Positions 1-6,274 of a DNA stretch of 7,366 nucleotides are shown here, piece after piece; within the stretch, counting starts at the first letter, position 1, and each line of letters begins with the position of its first letter. The notes below the pieces were generated by a model, which worked only from the letters and a program-made list of their open reading frames with translations, was not told the origin of the DNA and made no database searches. Made by a program: the position numbers and the translations under genes. The stretch covers positions 1-7,366 of the forward strand of contig JALXBY010000084.1 of NCBI GenBank assembly GCA_026991215.1. Reading direction: 5' to 3'. Origin of the DNA: Anaerolineales bacterium (lineage in GTDB: Bacteria; Chloroflexota; Anaerolineae; Anaerolineales; DRMV01).

Positions 1-278
1 GCTTTCAAACGCTCGACTTCTTGCAGGCGGGAACGGAAGGTGCCTAAGGTCAGCGTCGGGAGCCAGCGCTCGTAATACTTCTGCCCCTCAGGGGAAAGGA
101 GGGCGGAAAGGGCCACCTGCCGTACCAGCGGGTCCCGGTCGTACAGGGCCAGCCACTCCAGCCGTTGCCATACGTCCCAGTCCTCGGCCCTGGCATCGCG
201 CAGAATGCGACGAATGGCCCGGATGCGCACCTGGGGGTCGGGGTCGTTCAAGGCGTCCAGTTCTGGATGTTTTGGCAT
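1..278 (-). CDS. HEAT-repeat-like protein, N-terminal part (runs off left edge)
   Basis: This is an open frame of 92 complete codons that begins at the ATG on 276-278 and continues past base 1, so only the N-terminus is visible. The start is set by a GGGAGG Shine-Dalgarno site (284-289 on the plus strand as cctccc), five bases before the ATG. The translation is helical and carries two HEAT-like signatures: DPDPQVRIRAIRRI at residues 12-25 and DRDPLVRQVALSALL at 47-61. The D-x-D-P-x-V-R pattern at the head of each is typical of HEAT/armadillo-like alpha-solenoid repeats. There is no signal peptide or membrane segment, so the visible part should be cytosolic. Such repeats usually form protein-binding scaffolds, and no enzymatic role can be assigned. 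The fold class is moderately secure and the function is unknown. The gene sits 176 bases downstream of the FAH gene, apparently as a separate transcription unit. Confidence 0.72.
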   Translation of the reverse strand, partial: MPKHPELDALNDPDPQVRIRAIRRILRDARAEDWDVWQRLEWLALYDRDPLVRQVALSALLSPEGQKYYERWLPTLTLGTFRSRLQEVERLK

Positions 279-454
279 ATGCGCCTCCCATGCCGTGCGT
301 TGCGAACCCCGCCTGATGACGGCGCCAGCCACTGCCAGCGAAGGAAACCCCGAAAACATGCAAAAGGCCTACATAGACATGAATAGCATACCATAAACCC
401 CTAAAAGGGAAGTCTTTGCGCACCGAACACCCTGCCAGAGACGGGCACATGAAG
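279..454 (-). promoter_or_regulatory. Intergenic region with AT-rich candidate promoter for the HEAT-repeat gene
   Basis: This 176-base gap is the longest non-coding stretch in the window. Bases about 340-420 are clearly more AT-rich than everything around them. Read on the minus strand, the patch contains TGGTATGCT (385-393), which fits an extended -10 element (TGn plus a TATAAT-like hexamer, 4 of 6 matches). The hexamer 17 bases upstream (ACTTCC) is a poor -35. A small dyad, CCCT-AAA-AGGG (399-409), lies in the spacer/-35 region and could be an operator, but its arms are only 4 bp. A direct repeat GCTGGC-AGTG-GCTGGC occurs on the minus strand between the patch and the gene. No convincing terminator for the FAH gene was found. 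The position suits a promoter for the gene starting at 278 with a leader of roughly 100 bases. The region assignment is reasonable; the exact hexamers are tentative. Confidence 0.35.
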
Positions 455-1231
455 TCACCGGGCCATGGCCCGTTCCTCGGCCACGGGGTTGCGAAGCACG
501 CCCAGGCCTTCGATTTCCACCTCGACCACATCGCCGGCCCGCAGTGGCCCCACGCCGGCCGGCGTCCCCGTGAGGATGACGTCGCCCGGTTCAAGCCGCA
601 TGAAGGAGGAGACGAACGCGATGAGTTGGGGGATGGAGAAGACCATCTCCCGCGTGGACCCCATCTGCCGCACCTCGCCGTTGACCCGCCCGATGACCGT
701 GGCCTCGGTGGGGTCGAATTCGGTATCCACCCAGGGGCCCAGGGGGCAGAAGGTATCGAAGCCTTTGGCCCGGGTCCATTGCAGGTCCCGTTGTTGCAAA
801 TCCCGCGCGGTCACGTCGTTGGCCGCGGTGTAGCCCCAGACCGCGTCCCAGGCCTGGTCCGCGGGAATCCACCGGCCGCCCCGCCCGATGACCACCGCGA
901 GTTCGGCTTCGTGTTCCACCTGGCGGGATTGGGGCGGCAGCAGAATGGTTTCCCCCGGCCCAATGACCGCGGTGGGCGGTTTGAGGAACACGATGGGGAC
1001 CGAAGGCACCTCCGCGCCGTGCTCCCGCGCGTGGTCCGGGTAGTTGCGGCCAATGCCGATGACCTTCCGGGGCAACACCGGGGCCAGCAACCGCACCTCC
1101 TCCAGGGACCACTGCAACGGCCCCCGTTCGTATTCGTCGAAGGGGTCGCCCTTCACCGGTCCAACCCGGTCGCCTTCGACCCAACCGTAGCCAATGGTGC
1201 CATCCGGGGCCTGGAAGCGAACCCAACGCAT
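455..1231 (-). CDS. Fumarylacetoacetate hydrolase (FAH) family protein
   Basis: The product is 258 residues, the usual length for single-domain FAH-family enzymes (FAHD1, YcgM, hydroxyhepta-dienedioate isomerase types). Residues 1-50 resemble the small N-terminal DUF2437 domain, and 55-255 form the FAH domain. Visible motifs are IGIGRNYPDHAREHG (58-72) with the His67/Glu70 pair expected near the active site, HEAELAVVIG (107-116) supplying metal ligands Glu108 and Glu110, NDVTARDLQ (138-146) supplying Asp139, Lys156 in RAKGFDTFCPLGPW, and GTPAGVG (222-228) near the end. All expected Mg/Mn ligands are present, so it is probably active. Family members hydrolyse or decarboxylate acylpyruvates, oxaloacetate or aromatic ring-cleavage products; the substrate cannot be read from the sequence. 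The ATG at 1231 is preferred because GGAGG lies six bases upstream; an in-frame start at 1282 would add 17 unconserved-looking residues and lacks support. It follows the sensor gene by 65 bases. Confidence 0.93.
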   Translation of the reverse strand: MRWVRFQAPDGTIGYGWVEGDRVGPVKGDPFDEYERGPLQWSLEEVRLLAPVLPRKVIGIGRNYPDHAREHGAEVPSVPIVFLKPPTAVIGPGETILLPPQSRQVEHEAELAVVIGRGGRWIPADQAWDAVWGYTAANDVTARDLQQRDLQWTRAKGFDTFCPLGPWVDTEFDPTEATVIGRVNGEVRQMGSTREMVFSIPQLIAFVSSFMRLEPGDVILTGTPAGVGPLRAGDVVEVEIEGLGVLRNPVAEERAMAR

Positions 1232-1273
1232 GTCCAACCTCCGGCTGCTCGATCTGGGGCTGTGGGTATGAAA

Positions 1274-1291
1274 CCCCTTCACACAAAGGGG
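1274..1291 (-). terminator. Small hairpin between sensor and FAH genes, possible weak terminator or attenuator
   Basis: On the minus strand the sequence CCCCTT-TGTGTG-AAGGGG forms a perfect 6-bp stem with a 6-base loop, beginning six bases after the sensor gene's TAG stop (1297-1299). It is followed by only three T residues and then CATA, so it is a poor intrinsic terminator. It may be a leaky attenuator or 3'-end stabiliser that lowers FAH expression relative to the sensor, or it may be chance. Confidence 0.3.
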
Positions 1292-1296
1292 GAAAA

Positions 1297-4200
1297 CTAA
1301 ACGGCCATTTGAAACCCCTGCGGGCCTTCCATGACCTGTTGCGCCGGGTTCCGGGGGAGGCGAATGGTCACCAGAAAGCGGCCCTCAGGGGTATCGTGCA
1401 TCTCGACCTGGGCCTGCAGGTTGCGCAACAGGGTCGCCAGCAGGGGCAGGCCGGTTCCGGGGACGTGCATGGTCAACACCGTGGCCTCCAACCGCTGGTT
1501 CAGGGCCTTGGTCAGGGACTGGCGCTCCTCCCGTTCCATGCCGGGCGCGGGCGCGTCCAGGCGGATGACCACCTGGTCCCCCTCGGTCTCCACGGCAAGG
1601 AACGCCAGGTCCTGCCGGGCCAGTTTGAGGCTGAAGTAAAGCAACAGGAGCAGGGCATAGAACAGGTGGTATTCGTCGGTCCGGAAGTCCAGTGATTCAT
1701 CGACACGGGTGATGGTGAGGCAGAGGCTGTGGTGCTGCAACCAGGGGGCCAGGGTCTCCTGCAGGCGTTCCAGCAGGGCCTCCATGCGGACCAGGGTAGG
1801 CCGGAACTTCCGATAGGGCACGCGGGCCGCGGAAAGGGCCCAGGAAAGCCGGTAGAGTTCCAGCCAGGCCTCCCACAGGCGGTCCATCCAGGGCTGGGCG
1901 TCTTCGGGCACCCGCGCCTCCAGGGTGCGCAGCACGCTGCGCAGGTCTTCCACCAAAGGGGTGAGGGCCTGGCCCAGGTTGGCCATCAACATCTGCCGCT
2001 GCCGGAGCAGGGCGCGGGCTTCTTCCCGGGCTTCCCGGGCCTGGCGGGTCAGGTAGTACTGTTCTTCGTAGAGCCGCACGGTGTACAAGGCCAGCGCGGT
2101 CACGTCGGCCGCGGCCTCCAGCAGGCGCAGGTCCTCCTGGGTGAAGTGGTTGGGTTCCCGATGGGTCAACGTGAGCACGGCCAGGGGGGTATCCCGGTAG
2201 TACAGGGGGACGCACAGCACGGAACGCCATGCGAACCGGCCGCCCTGCACCCAACGGGGGTCCTTGAGGGTATCTTCCACCAGCAGGCCGGCGCGGTTCT
2301 TCAAGGCCCAGCCAGCGATGCCGCTTTCCAGGGCCCGGTAGGTGAATTCGGTGGGCGGGTACAGTTCCTGGCCGGTAAAGGTGGCATAGGGCTGCTGCCG
2401 TTCGTCCACCAGAATCAGGGTCCCGGCCTCAGCATTCACGATGTCCGCGGTGGTCTTCAGGATGCGGCGGAGCATGTCGGTCATGCGCATCCCGCCGCTG
2501 AGGATGCTCTGGCTGAGCCGTAGCAGGTCCTCGACGAAGGCGGTCTGGCGCTGCAGTTGTTCCACCAGGGCTTCGATGTGGCTGATATCCTGGAAAAGCC
2601 AGAGGGTGAACTGCAGGCCTTGGGGTTGGCCGTCGGCCCCTGTCTCTTCCTCCAAGGCCAGGGGGATGGCCAGAGCCCACATGCGATGGGGCTGCCCCTG
2701 CAGGTTCACGGTCAGGCGGTCCTCCACGGGCTGGCCGGCGGCCAGGGCCTGGCGCCAGCGGTCCGCGGCCTCCGAAGCCCAGAAGGTGGCCAGCCACTGG
2801 GGAAGGCCCCACGCATGGGCCTGGGGGTTGGCCAGAAGCAGGCGGCCTTCGGGCCAGGTGAGGACCAACAGCGCGGTCTGGGCGTTCAGGAAAACCCGCA
2901 TCAGCCAGCGGCGCTGCTGGATGACCGCGTGCAGGTACAGGGCCTGGGCCAGGAGTTGGGTGCTCTGGCTCAGGAAGTTCCGGGCGTCCTCGTCCAGGGA
3001 GTGCCCCCGGGGCAGCGCCATCCACAGGAAGCCCAGCCAGCGGTCCCCGGCCCGCAGGGGCAGGGCATATCCCTCCAAAGGGACTTCCTCCGATGTGGCC
3101 AGGCACCATCCGGCTTCCTGCACGGGTTGCTGCAGTCGTTCCAGCACCTCGGCTTCCGGCAGAGTGGGCCGGAGCCACTGGCGAAGCATCCCCAAAACCA
3201 GGCCCAGGCGGAAGGCCCGGCTTTCTTCGTCGAACGCGTACAGGGCCACGGCCTGCACCGGGAACCCCCGCCACCCCTGGAGGAACACCTGCAGGGTCTT
3301 GCGGAGCCGTTCGGCTTCGTCTTCCAGGGTGGGGGACATGATGCTTTCCAGCATCTCGTTGAGCAGCCGGATTTGCTGCAGGTAGCGTTGCAGCCGGGCC
3401 TGGGCTTCCCGGCGCAGGGTCACGTCGTCCACGTAAAGCACCCGGGCCAGCCCGCGACCTGAAAGGCGCAATGGCACGCTGCGCAACCGCAGGTGCCGGG
3501 GGCCCTGGGGGGTCTCCACGTGTTCTTCCCACTCCTGGGGGTGGTCCGGCGGGGTCTGGGCCAGGGTGTTTCGGGTTTGGGGCGGCAACGCTCGGAGGTC
3601 CAAAGGCAGATGCGGGCGGAAGGGCCAGGGCCAGAGCCGCTCGAACGCGGGGTTGAACCACAATATCCGCAGGTTGCCATCCACCAGGGCCACGCCTTCA
3701 GGCAGGCGCGCGAGGAGCAGGGGGTACCCAATGAGGGGTGAAAGCCCCTGTTGCCGCGTGGACCAGATGATGTAAAGGCCCAATATCCACAGCACGCCCG
3801 TCAGCCAGTTCCAGGGTGCGGGAAAGCCAAGCAGGTACAGACCTACCAAGACCAAGGACAGGATAAGTACGACCAGAAACCCCGCCAGCATGAAACGGTT
3901 GCCCATCATCAACCGGCCCCGCAGCACAACGATGACCAGGGCCGAAAACAGGGCCAACCCGTCCAGAATCATGGAAATGGGCGAGGCCTGGTAAAGCACC
4001 AGATGGGGACGCAACGGCCCACTGCCGACGAAGACCAGGTCATAGGCATAGGGGTAGAACAACCACACCACGAACGAAAGCGCCATCCCGGTCAGGTTGG
4101 TCCAGACCCAAAAGCGGTTTTCCGGGAACAGCAAGGCCCCCAGCGCGGCCATGAGCATCCACGTGGTCCACGAAGCCAGAAGCCGGCCCACGTGCACGAC

Positions 4201-4413
4201 CCGTACAGCCCACACCGGGGAAAGGATGAACCCCAGGGCCACACTCAAGGACCACAGCGCCGCTACCAGTGAGGCAGCGCTCCACCATAACGCCAGTTGT
4301 CGCCATGTATGCCGGCGGCGCCACAAGGTGACCGCGGTCAACAGCAGAATCACCGCGGAGAACATGGAGCCGACAATCAAGAGATACGTCAACCAAAGCA
4401 GGGGGCCGGACAT
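1297..4413 (-). CDS. 7TM PAS-GAF-PAS-GAF sensor with degenerate histidine-kinase core
   Basis: The product is 1038 residues. Residues 1-217 hold about seven hydrophobic segments (roughly 5-30, 41-64, 69-95, 102-122, 146-164, 173-195, 201-217), resembling the N-terminal 7TM region of some histidine kinases. Next come a PAS-like domain (about 230-335, with GVALVDGNLRILWFNPAFERL-like core), a diverged GAF-like domain (about 355-495), a second PAS-like domain (about 505-615) and a clear GAF domain (about 640-785, including VLCVPLYYRDTPLAVLTLT). A helical linker (782-808) leads to a kinase-like core. The DHp region reads ANLGQALTPL (811-820), where active kinases have a His in S-H-E-L-R-T-P-L; Gln815 replaces it. 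The N-box region (913-930) lacks both asparagines, and the D-box region reads RLDAPAPGM (951-959). A G2-like GTGLPLL (986-992) survives. Parallel folding is thus likely, but autophosphorylation is doubtful. The start has AAGGAGG five bases upstream. No response regulator is visible in the window. It follows the permease gene by 63 bases, filled largely by an inverted repeat. Confidence 0.88.
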   Translation of the reverse strand: MSGPLLWLTYLLIVGSMFSAVILLLTAVTLWRRRHTWRQLALWWSAASLVAALWSLSVALGFILSPVWAVRVVHVGRLLASWTTWMLMAALGALLFPENRFWVWTNLTGMALSFVVWLFYPYAYDLVFVGSGPLRPHLVLYQASPISMILDGLALFSALVIVVLRGRLMMGNRFMLAGFLVVLILSLVLVGLYLLGFPAPWNWLTGVLWILGLYIIWSTRQQGLSPLIGYPLLLARLPEGVALVDGNLRILWFNPAFERLWPWPFRPHLPLDLRALPPQTRNTLAQTPPDHPQEWEEHVETPQGPRHLRLRSVPLRLSGRGLARVLYVDDVTLRREAQARLQRYLQQIRLLNEMLESIMSPTLEDEAERLRKTLQVFLQGWRGFPVQAVALYAFDEESRAFRLGLVLGMLRQWLRPTLPEAEVLERLQQPVQEAGWCLATSEEVPLEGYALPLRAGDRWLGFLWMALPRGHSLDEDARNFLSQSTQLLAQALYLHAVIQQRRWLMRVFLNAQTALLVLTWPEGRLLLANPQAHAWGLPQWLATFWASEAADRWRQALAAGQPVEDRLTVNLQGQPHRMWALAIPLALEEETGADGQPQGLQFTLWLFQDISHIEALVEQLQRQTAFVEDLLRLSQSILSGGMRMTDMLRRILKTTADIVNAEAGTLILVDERQQPYATFTGQELYPPTEFTYRALESGIAGWALKNRAGLLVEDTLKDPRWVQGGRFAWRSVLCVPLYYRDTPLAVLTLTHREPNHFTQEDLRLLEAAADVTALALYTVRLYEEQYYLTRQAREAREEARALLRQRQMLMANLGQALTPLVEDLRSVLRTLEARVPEDAQPWMDRLWEAWLELYRLSWALSAARVPYRKFRPTLVRMEALLERLQETLAPWLQHHSLCLTITRVDESLDFRTDEYHLFYALLLLLYFSLKLARQDLAFLAVETEGDQVVIRLDAPAPGMEREERQSLTKALNQRLEATVLTMHVPGTGLPLLATLLRNLQAQVEMHDTPEGRFLVTIRLPRNPAQQVMEGPQGFQMAV

Positions 4414-4428
4414 CCTATCCTCCTTGGC

Positions 4429-4474
4429 GGCGGTCGGCCTGCGGCTGCCGGCTTAGGGCCAGAGGCCAACCGCC
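4429..4474 (-). repeat. Strong inverted repeat (mRNA hairpin) between permease and sensor genes
   Basis: On the minus strand GGCGGTTGGCC (4474-4464) pairs with GGCCGACCGCC (4439-4429): 11 consecutive pairs including one U-G wobble, nine of them G-C. The 24-base loop contains the palindrome GCCGGC and may fold further. The 5' arm starts three bases after the permease TAG (4477-4479), and the 3' arm ends three bases before the sensor gene's AAGGAGG. No U tract follows, so it is not a standard intrinsic terminator. It could protect the upstream mRNA from 3' exonucleases, be a processing site, or limit ribosome access to the sensor gene. Pairing is read directly; the role is inferred. Confidence 0.55.
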
Positions 4475-4476
4475 CA

Positions 4477-5655
4477 CTACCGTTCCACCAACCGGATTTT
4501 ACGGTTGTACCAGTTCATGAAGAGCGAAGTCACCAGGCTGAAGGTCAGGTACACGGCCATCATCAGCAGGGTAACCTCGACCGCGCGGCCCGTTTGGTTA
4601 TAGATGGTACCCGAAACCGAGTACAGGTCCGGGTACCCGATGTACACGGCCAGGGAGGAGTTCTTGGTCAGGTTCAGGTACTGGCTGGTCAGGGGCGGGA
4701 TGATGACCCGCAGGGCCTGGGGGAAGATGATGAGCCGGGTCATCTGGTACGGGGTCAGGCCCAGGGCCATGGCCGCTTCGTACTGGCCTTTGGGGACGGA
4801 CTGGATGCCCGCCCGCACCACTTCACCGATGAAGGCCGAGGTGTAAATGACCAGCCCGGAGAGCAGGGCCATGAACTCCGGCGTGAAGCGCCGGCCGCCG
4901 ATGGTCCGCAAGCCCTTGATTTGCGGGAAGGACAGGCTAAAGGGCGTCTGGGGCATGAGGAACCAGCCCACCGCGGCCACGACCAGGAAGGTCAACAAGG
5001 CCCAGCCGGGAATCAGGGGCATCCGCCCCGTGCGCTTCCCCCGCTGATACAGCACGAAGGACACGGCCAGCGCCACCACCCCGGCCGCGACCAGCACCCA
5101 GCGATACAGCATCCACGCGGGCGTGGGTTCCGGCCAGGGTAGCACGACCCCGCGGTTGCTCAGGTAAATCGCGTTCCACAGCACCTTGGCCTTGCGCAGC
5201 GGGGGAAACTTGAGGAACACGCCGGTGTACCAGAACACCAGGAGCACCAGCAGGGGGATGTTGCGCAAGCCTTCCACGTACACGGTGGCCAGGGTGCGAA
5301 TGACGAAGTTGCGGGAAAGTCGGGCCAGGCCCACGACCACCCCGATGATGGTGGCGAACACAATGCCCCAGAAACTGACCACCAGGGTGTTGATGACGCC
5401 GACCAGGAAGGCCCGCGCGTAGGTATCGGCCCGGGTGTAGGGGATGGCCTTCTCGCCGATGTCGAACCCCGCGGTGAGTTTGAGGAAATAGAAACTGGGC
5501 AGCAGGCCCCGTTGTTCCAGGGCGGTGATCATGTTGACGTAAAAGAAGCGGAAGGCCAGGAAGACCGCGACCACGAAGACGACCTGGAACAGGGCTTTGA
5601 GCACCCGTTCGTCCCGCAGCCACTGGGCGCCTTTGCGAATTTGTACTGCAAGCAT
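4477..5655 (-). CDS. Polar amino-acid ABC transporter permease, AapQ/BztB type
   Basis: The product is a 392-residue inner-membrane permease of the HisM/GlnP family. The classic EAA loop that docks the ATPase is at 293-314, containing EAAMALGLTPYQMTRL and ending IIFPQA, followed by PPLTSQYLNLTKNSSLA (320-336), a hallmark of amino-acid permeases. Hydrophobic segments lie at about 22-40, 82-112, 124-148, 181-204, 216-234, 262-284, 336-352 and 360-380. An extended middle part (about 150-260) with two extra membrane segments makes it nearly twice as long as HisM, as in AapQ/BztB of general L-amino-acid transporters. Those systems work as heterodimers (AapQ-AapM) with a binding protein (AapJ) and ATPase (AapP), none of which is in this window. 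The ATG at 5655 is preferred, with GAGGGAAGG just upstream; an in-frame GTG at 5697 would overlap the ogt stop and has no good ribosome site. It lies 34 bases after the methyltransferase gene. Confidence 0.92.
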   Translation of the reverse strand: MLAVQIRKGAQWLRDERVLKALFQVVFVVAVFLAFRFFYVNMITALEQRGLLPSFYFLKLTAGFDIGEKAIPYTRADTYARAFLVGVINTLVVSFWGIVFATIIGVVVGLARLSRNFVIRTLATVYVEGLRNIPLLVLLVFWYTGVFLKFPPLRKAKVLWNAIYLSNRGVVLPWPEPTPAWMLYRWVLVAAGVVALAVSFVLYQRGKRTGRMPLIPGWALLTFLVVAAVGWFLMPQTPFSLSFPQIKGLRTIGGRRFTPEFMALLSGLVIYTSAFIGEVVRAGIQSVPKGQYEAAMALGLTPYQMTRLIIFPQALRVIIPPLTSQYLNLTKNSSLAVYIGYPDLYSVSGTIYNQTGRAVEVTLLMMAVYLTFSLVTSLFMNWYNRKIRLVER

Positions 5656-5689
5656 AGGCCCTTCCCTCGTCCACGGGATACCTGTTTGT

Positions 5690-6274
5690 TCAAACACCTG
5701 GGGCGGAAAAGGGTTCTCGGTTCCCCTGCGGGCTGCCGCAAACGCGGCGTTCCCACGCGAGCAGCCAGGCCTTGGTCTGCAACCCGCCGGGGCCGGAATA
5801 GCCGTGCAGGGAACCGTCAGCCGCGACCACCCGATGGCAGGGAATCACGATGGGCATGGGGTTCCGGGCCAGGGCATGGCCCACGGCCCGGGCCGCGTTG
5901 GGCCGCCCCAGGGCCCGGGCCACCTGGCCGTAGGTCCAGGTCTGCCCATAGGGGATGCCGCGCACCACGGCGTACACCGCCCGCTGAAAAGGGGTGAATG
6001 GGCGGGTATCCAGCGGGCCTTCCATGGCCGGGCACGCGCCCGCGAAATACGCCCGGAGTTGCTCCAGCCAGTTCCGGGCCATCGGGGGCAGCCCGGGGCT
6101 TGGGGGAAGGCTTCCTTCATACCAGAAGACCCGCCGCAGGCCTTCGGGCGTGCCCTCCAGGTAAAGGGGACCCAACGGCGTGGCCAGGGGGCCTGCCCGC
6201 CACACCGCTTCCCCCAAGGGGCCGGCCCTGGTTGGCGCACGCATCGCGCGTGGGTTACGACGGGGTTCGGGCAT
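5690..6274 (-). CDS. ogt: Methylated-DNA--[protein]-cysteine S-methyltransferase (Ogt/MGMT type)
   Basis: This suicide DNA-repair protein moves methyl groups from O6-methylguanine (and O4-methylthymine) in DNA to its own cysteine. The product is 194 residues. The active site IPCHRVV is at 144-150 with acceptor Cys146; Tyr115 (TYGQVARALG), the arginine finger Arg129 (NAARAVG) and Asn138 (ARNPMPIVIPCHR) match the positions of Tyr114, Arg128 and Asn137 of the human enzyme. FTPFQRAVYAVVRGIPYG (93-110) is the typical helix before them, and residues about 28-85 form the N-terminal ribonuclease-like domain. The C-terminal YSGPGGLQTKAWLLAWE is also characteristic. The start at 6274 overlaps the upstream gene by 20 bases and has AGAGGAG about ten bases upstream, which suggests translational coupling. 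The alternative ATG at 6244 (184 residues) would avoid overlap but has no ribosome-binding site. It lies upstream of a transporter permease with no obvious functional link. Confidence 0.95.
   Translation of the reverse strand: MPEPRRNPRAMRAPTRAGPLGEAVWRAGPLATPLGPLYLEGTPEGLRRVFWYEGSLPPSPGLPPMARNWLEQLRAYFAGACPAMEGPLDTRPFTPFQRAVYAVVRGIPYGQTWTYGQVARALGRPNAARAVGHALARNPMPIVIPCHRVVAADGSLHGYSGPGGLQTKAWLLAWERRVCGSPQGNREPFSAPGV

Noticed and set aside
88..594. 168-codon open frame on the minus strand crossing the HEAT start and the FAH C-terminus
   Set aside because: It overlaps two well-supported genes in another frame, spans the AT-rich non-coding gap, and its product is Arg/Pro/Gly-rich without motifs, as expected for a GC-rich shadow frame.
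416..1300. 294-codon plus-strand open frame opposite the FAH gene
   Set aside because: It lies antisense to a gene with clear catalytic motifs. Its His/Pro/Gly/Arg-rich translation has no recognisable domain, and no ribosome-binding site was noted.
2557..3462. 301-codon plus-strand frame opposite the sensor gene
   Set aside because: It is a Gln/Gly/Pro-rich antisense shadow caused by GC-rich third positions, with no motif or start signal to support expression.
2429..3661. 410-codon minus-strand frame inside the sensor gene
   Set aside because: It is an alternative frame of the sensor, extremely rich in Pro, Gly, Ala and Arg, while the sensor frame shows GAF and PAS features throughout this interval.
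4429..4474. Intrinsic terminator after the permease gene
   Set aside because: The stem is strong, but no T run follows on the minus strand; the sensor's ribosome site follows at once, so it is reported as a hairpin element instead.
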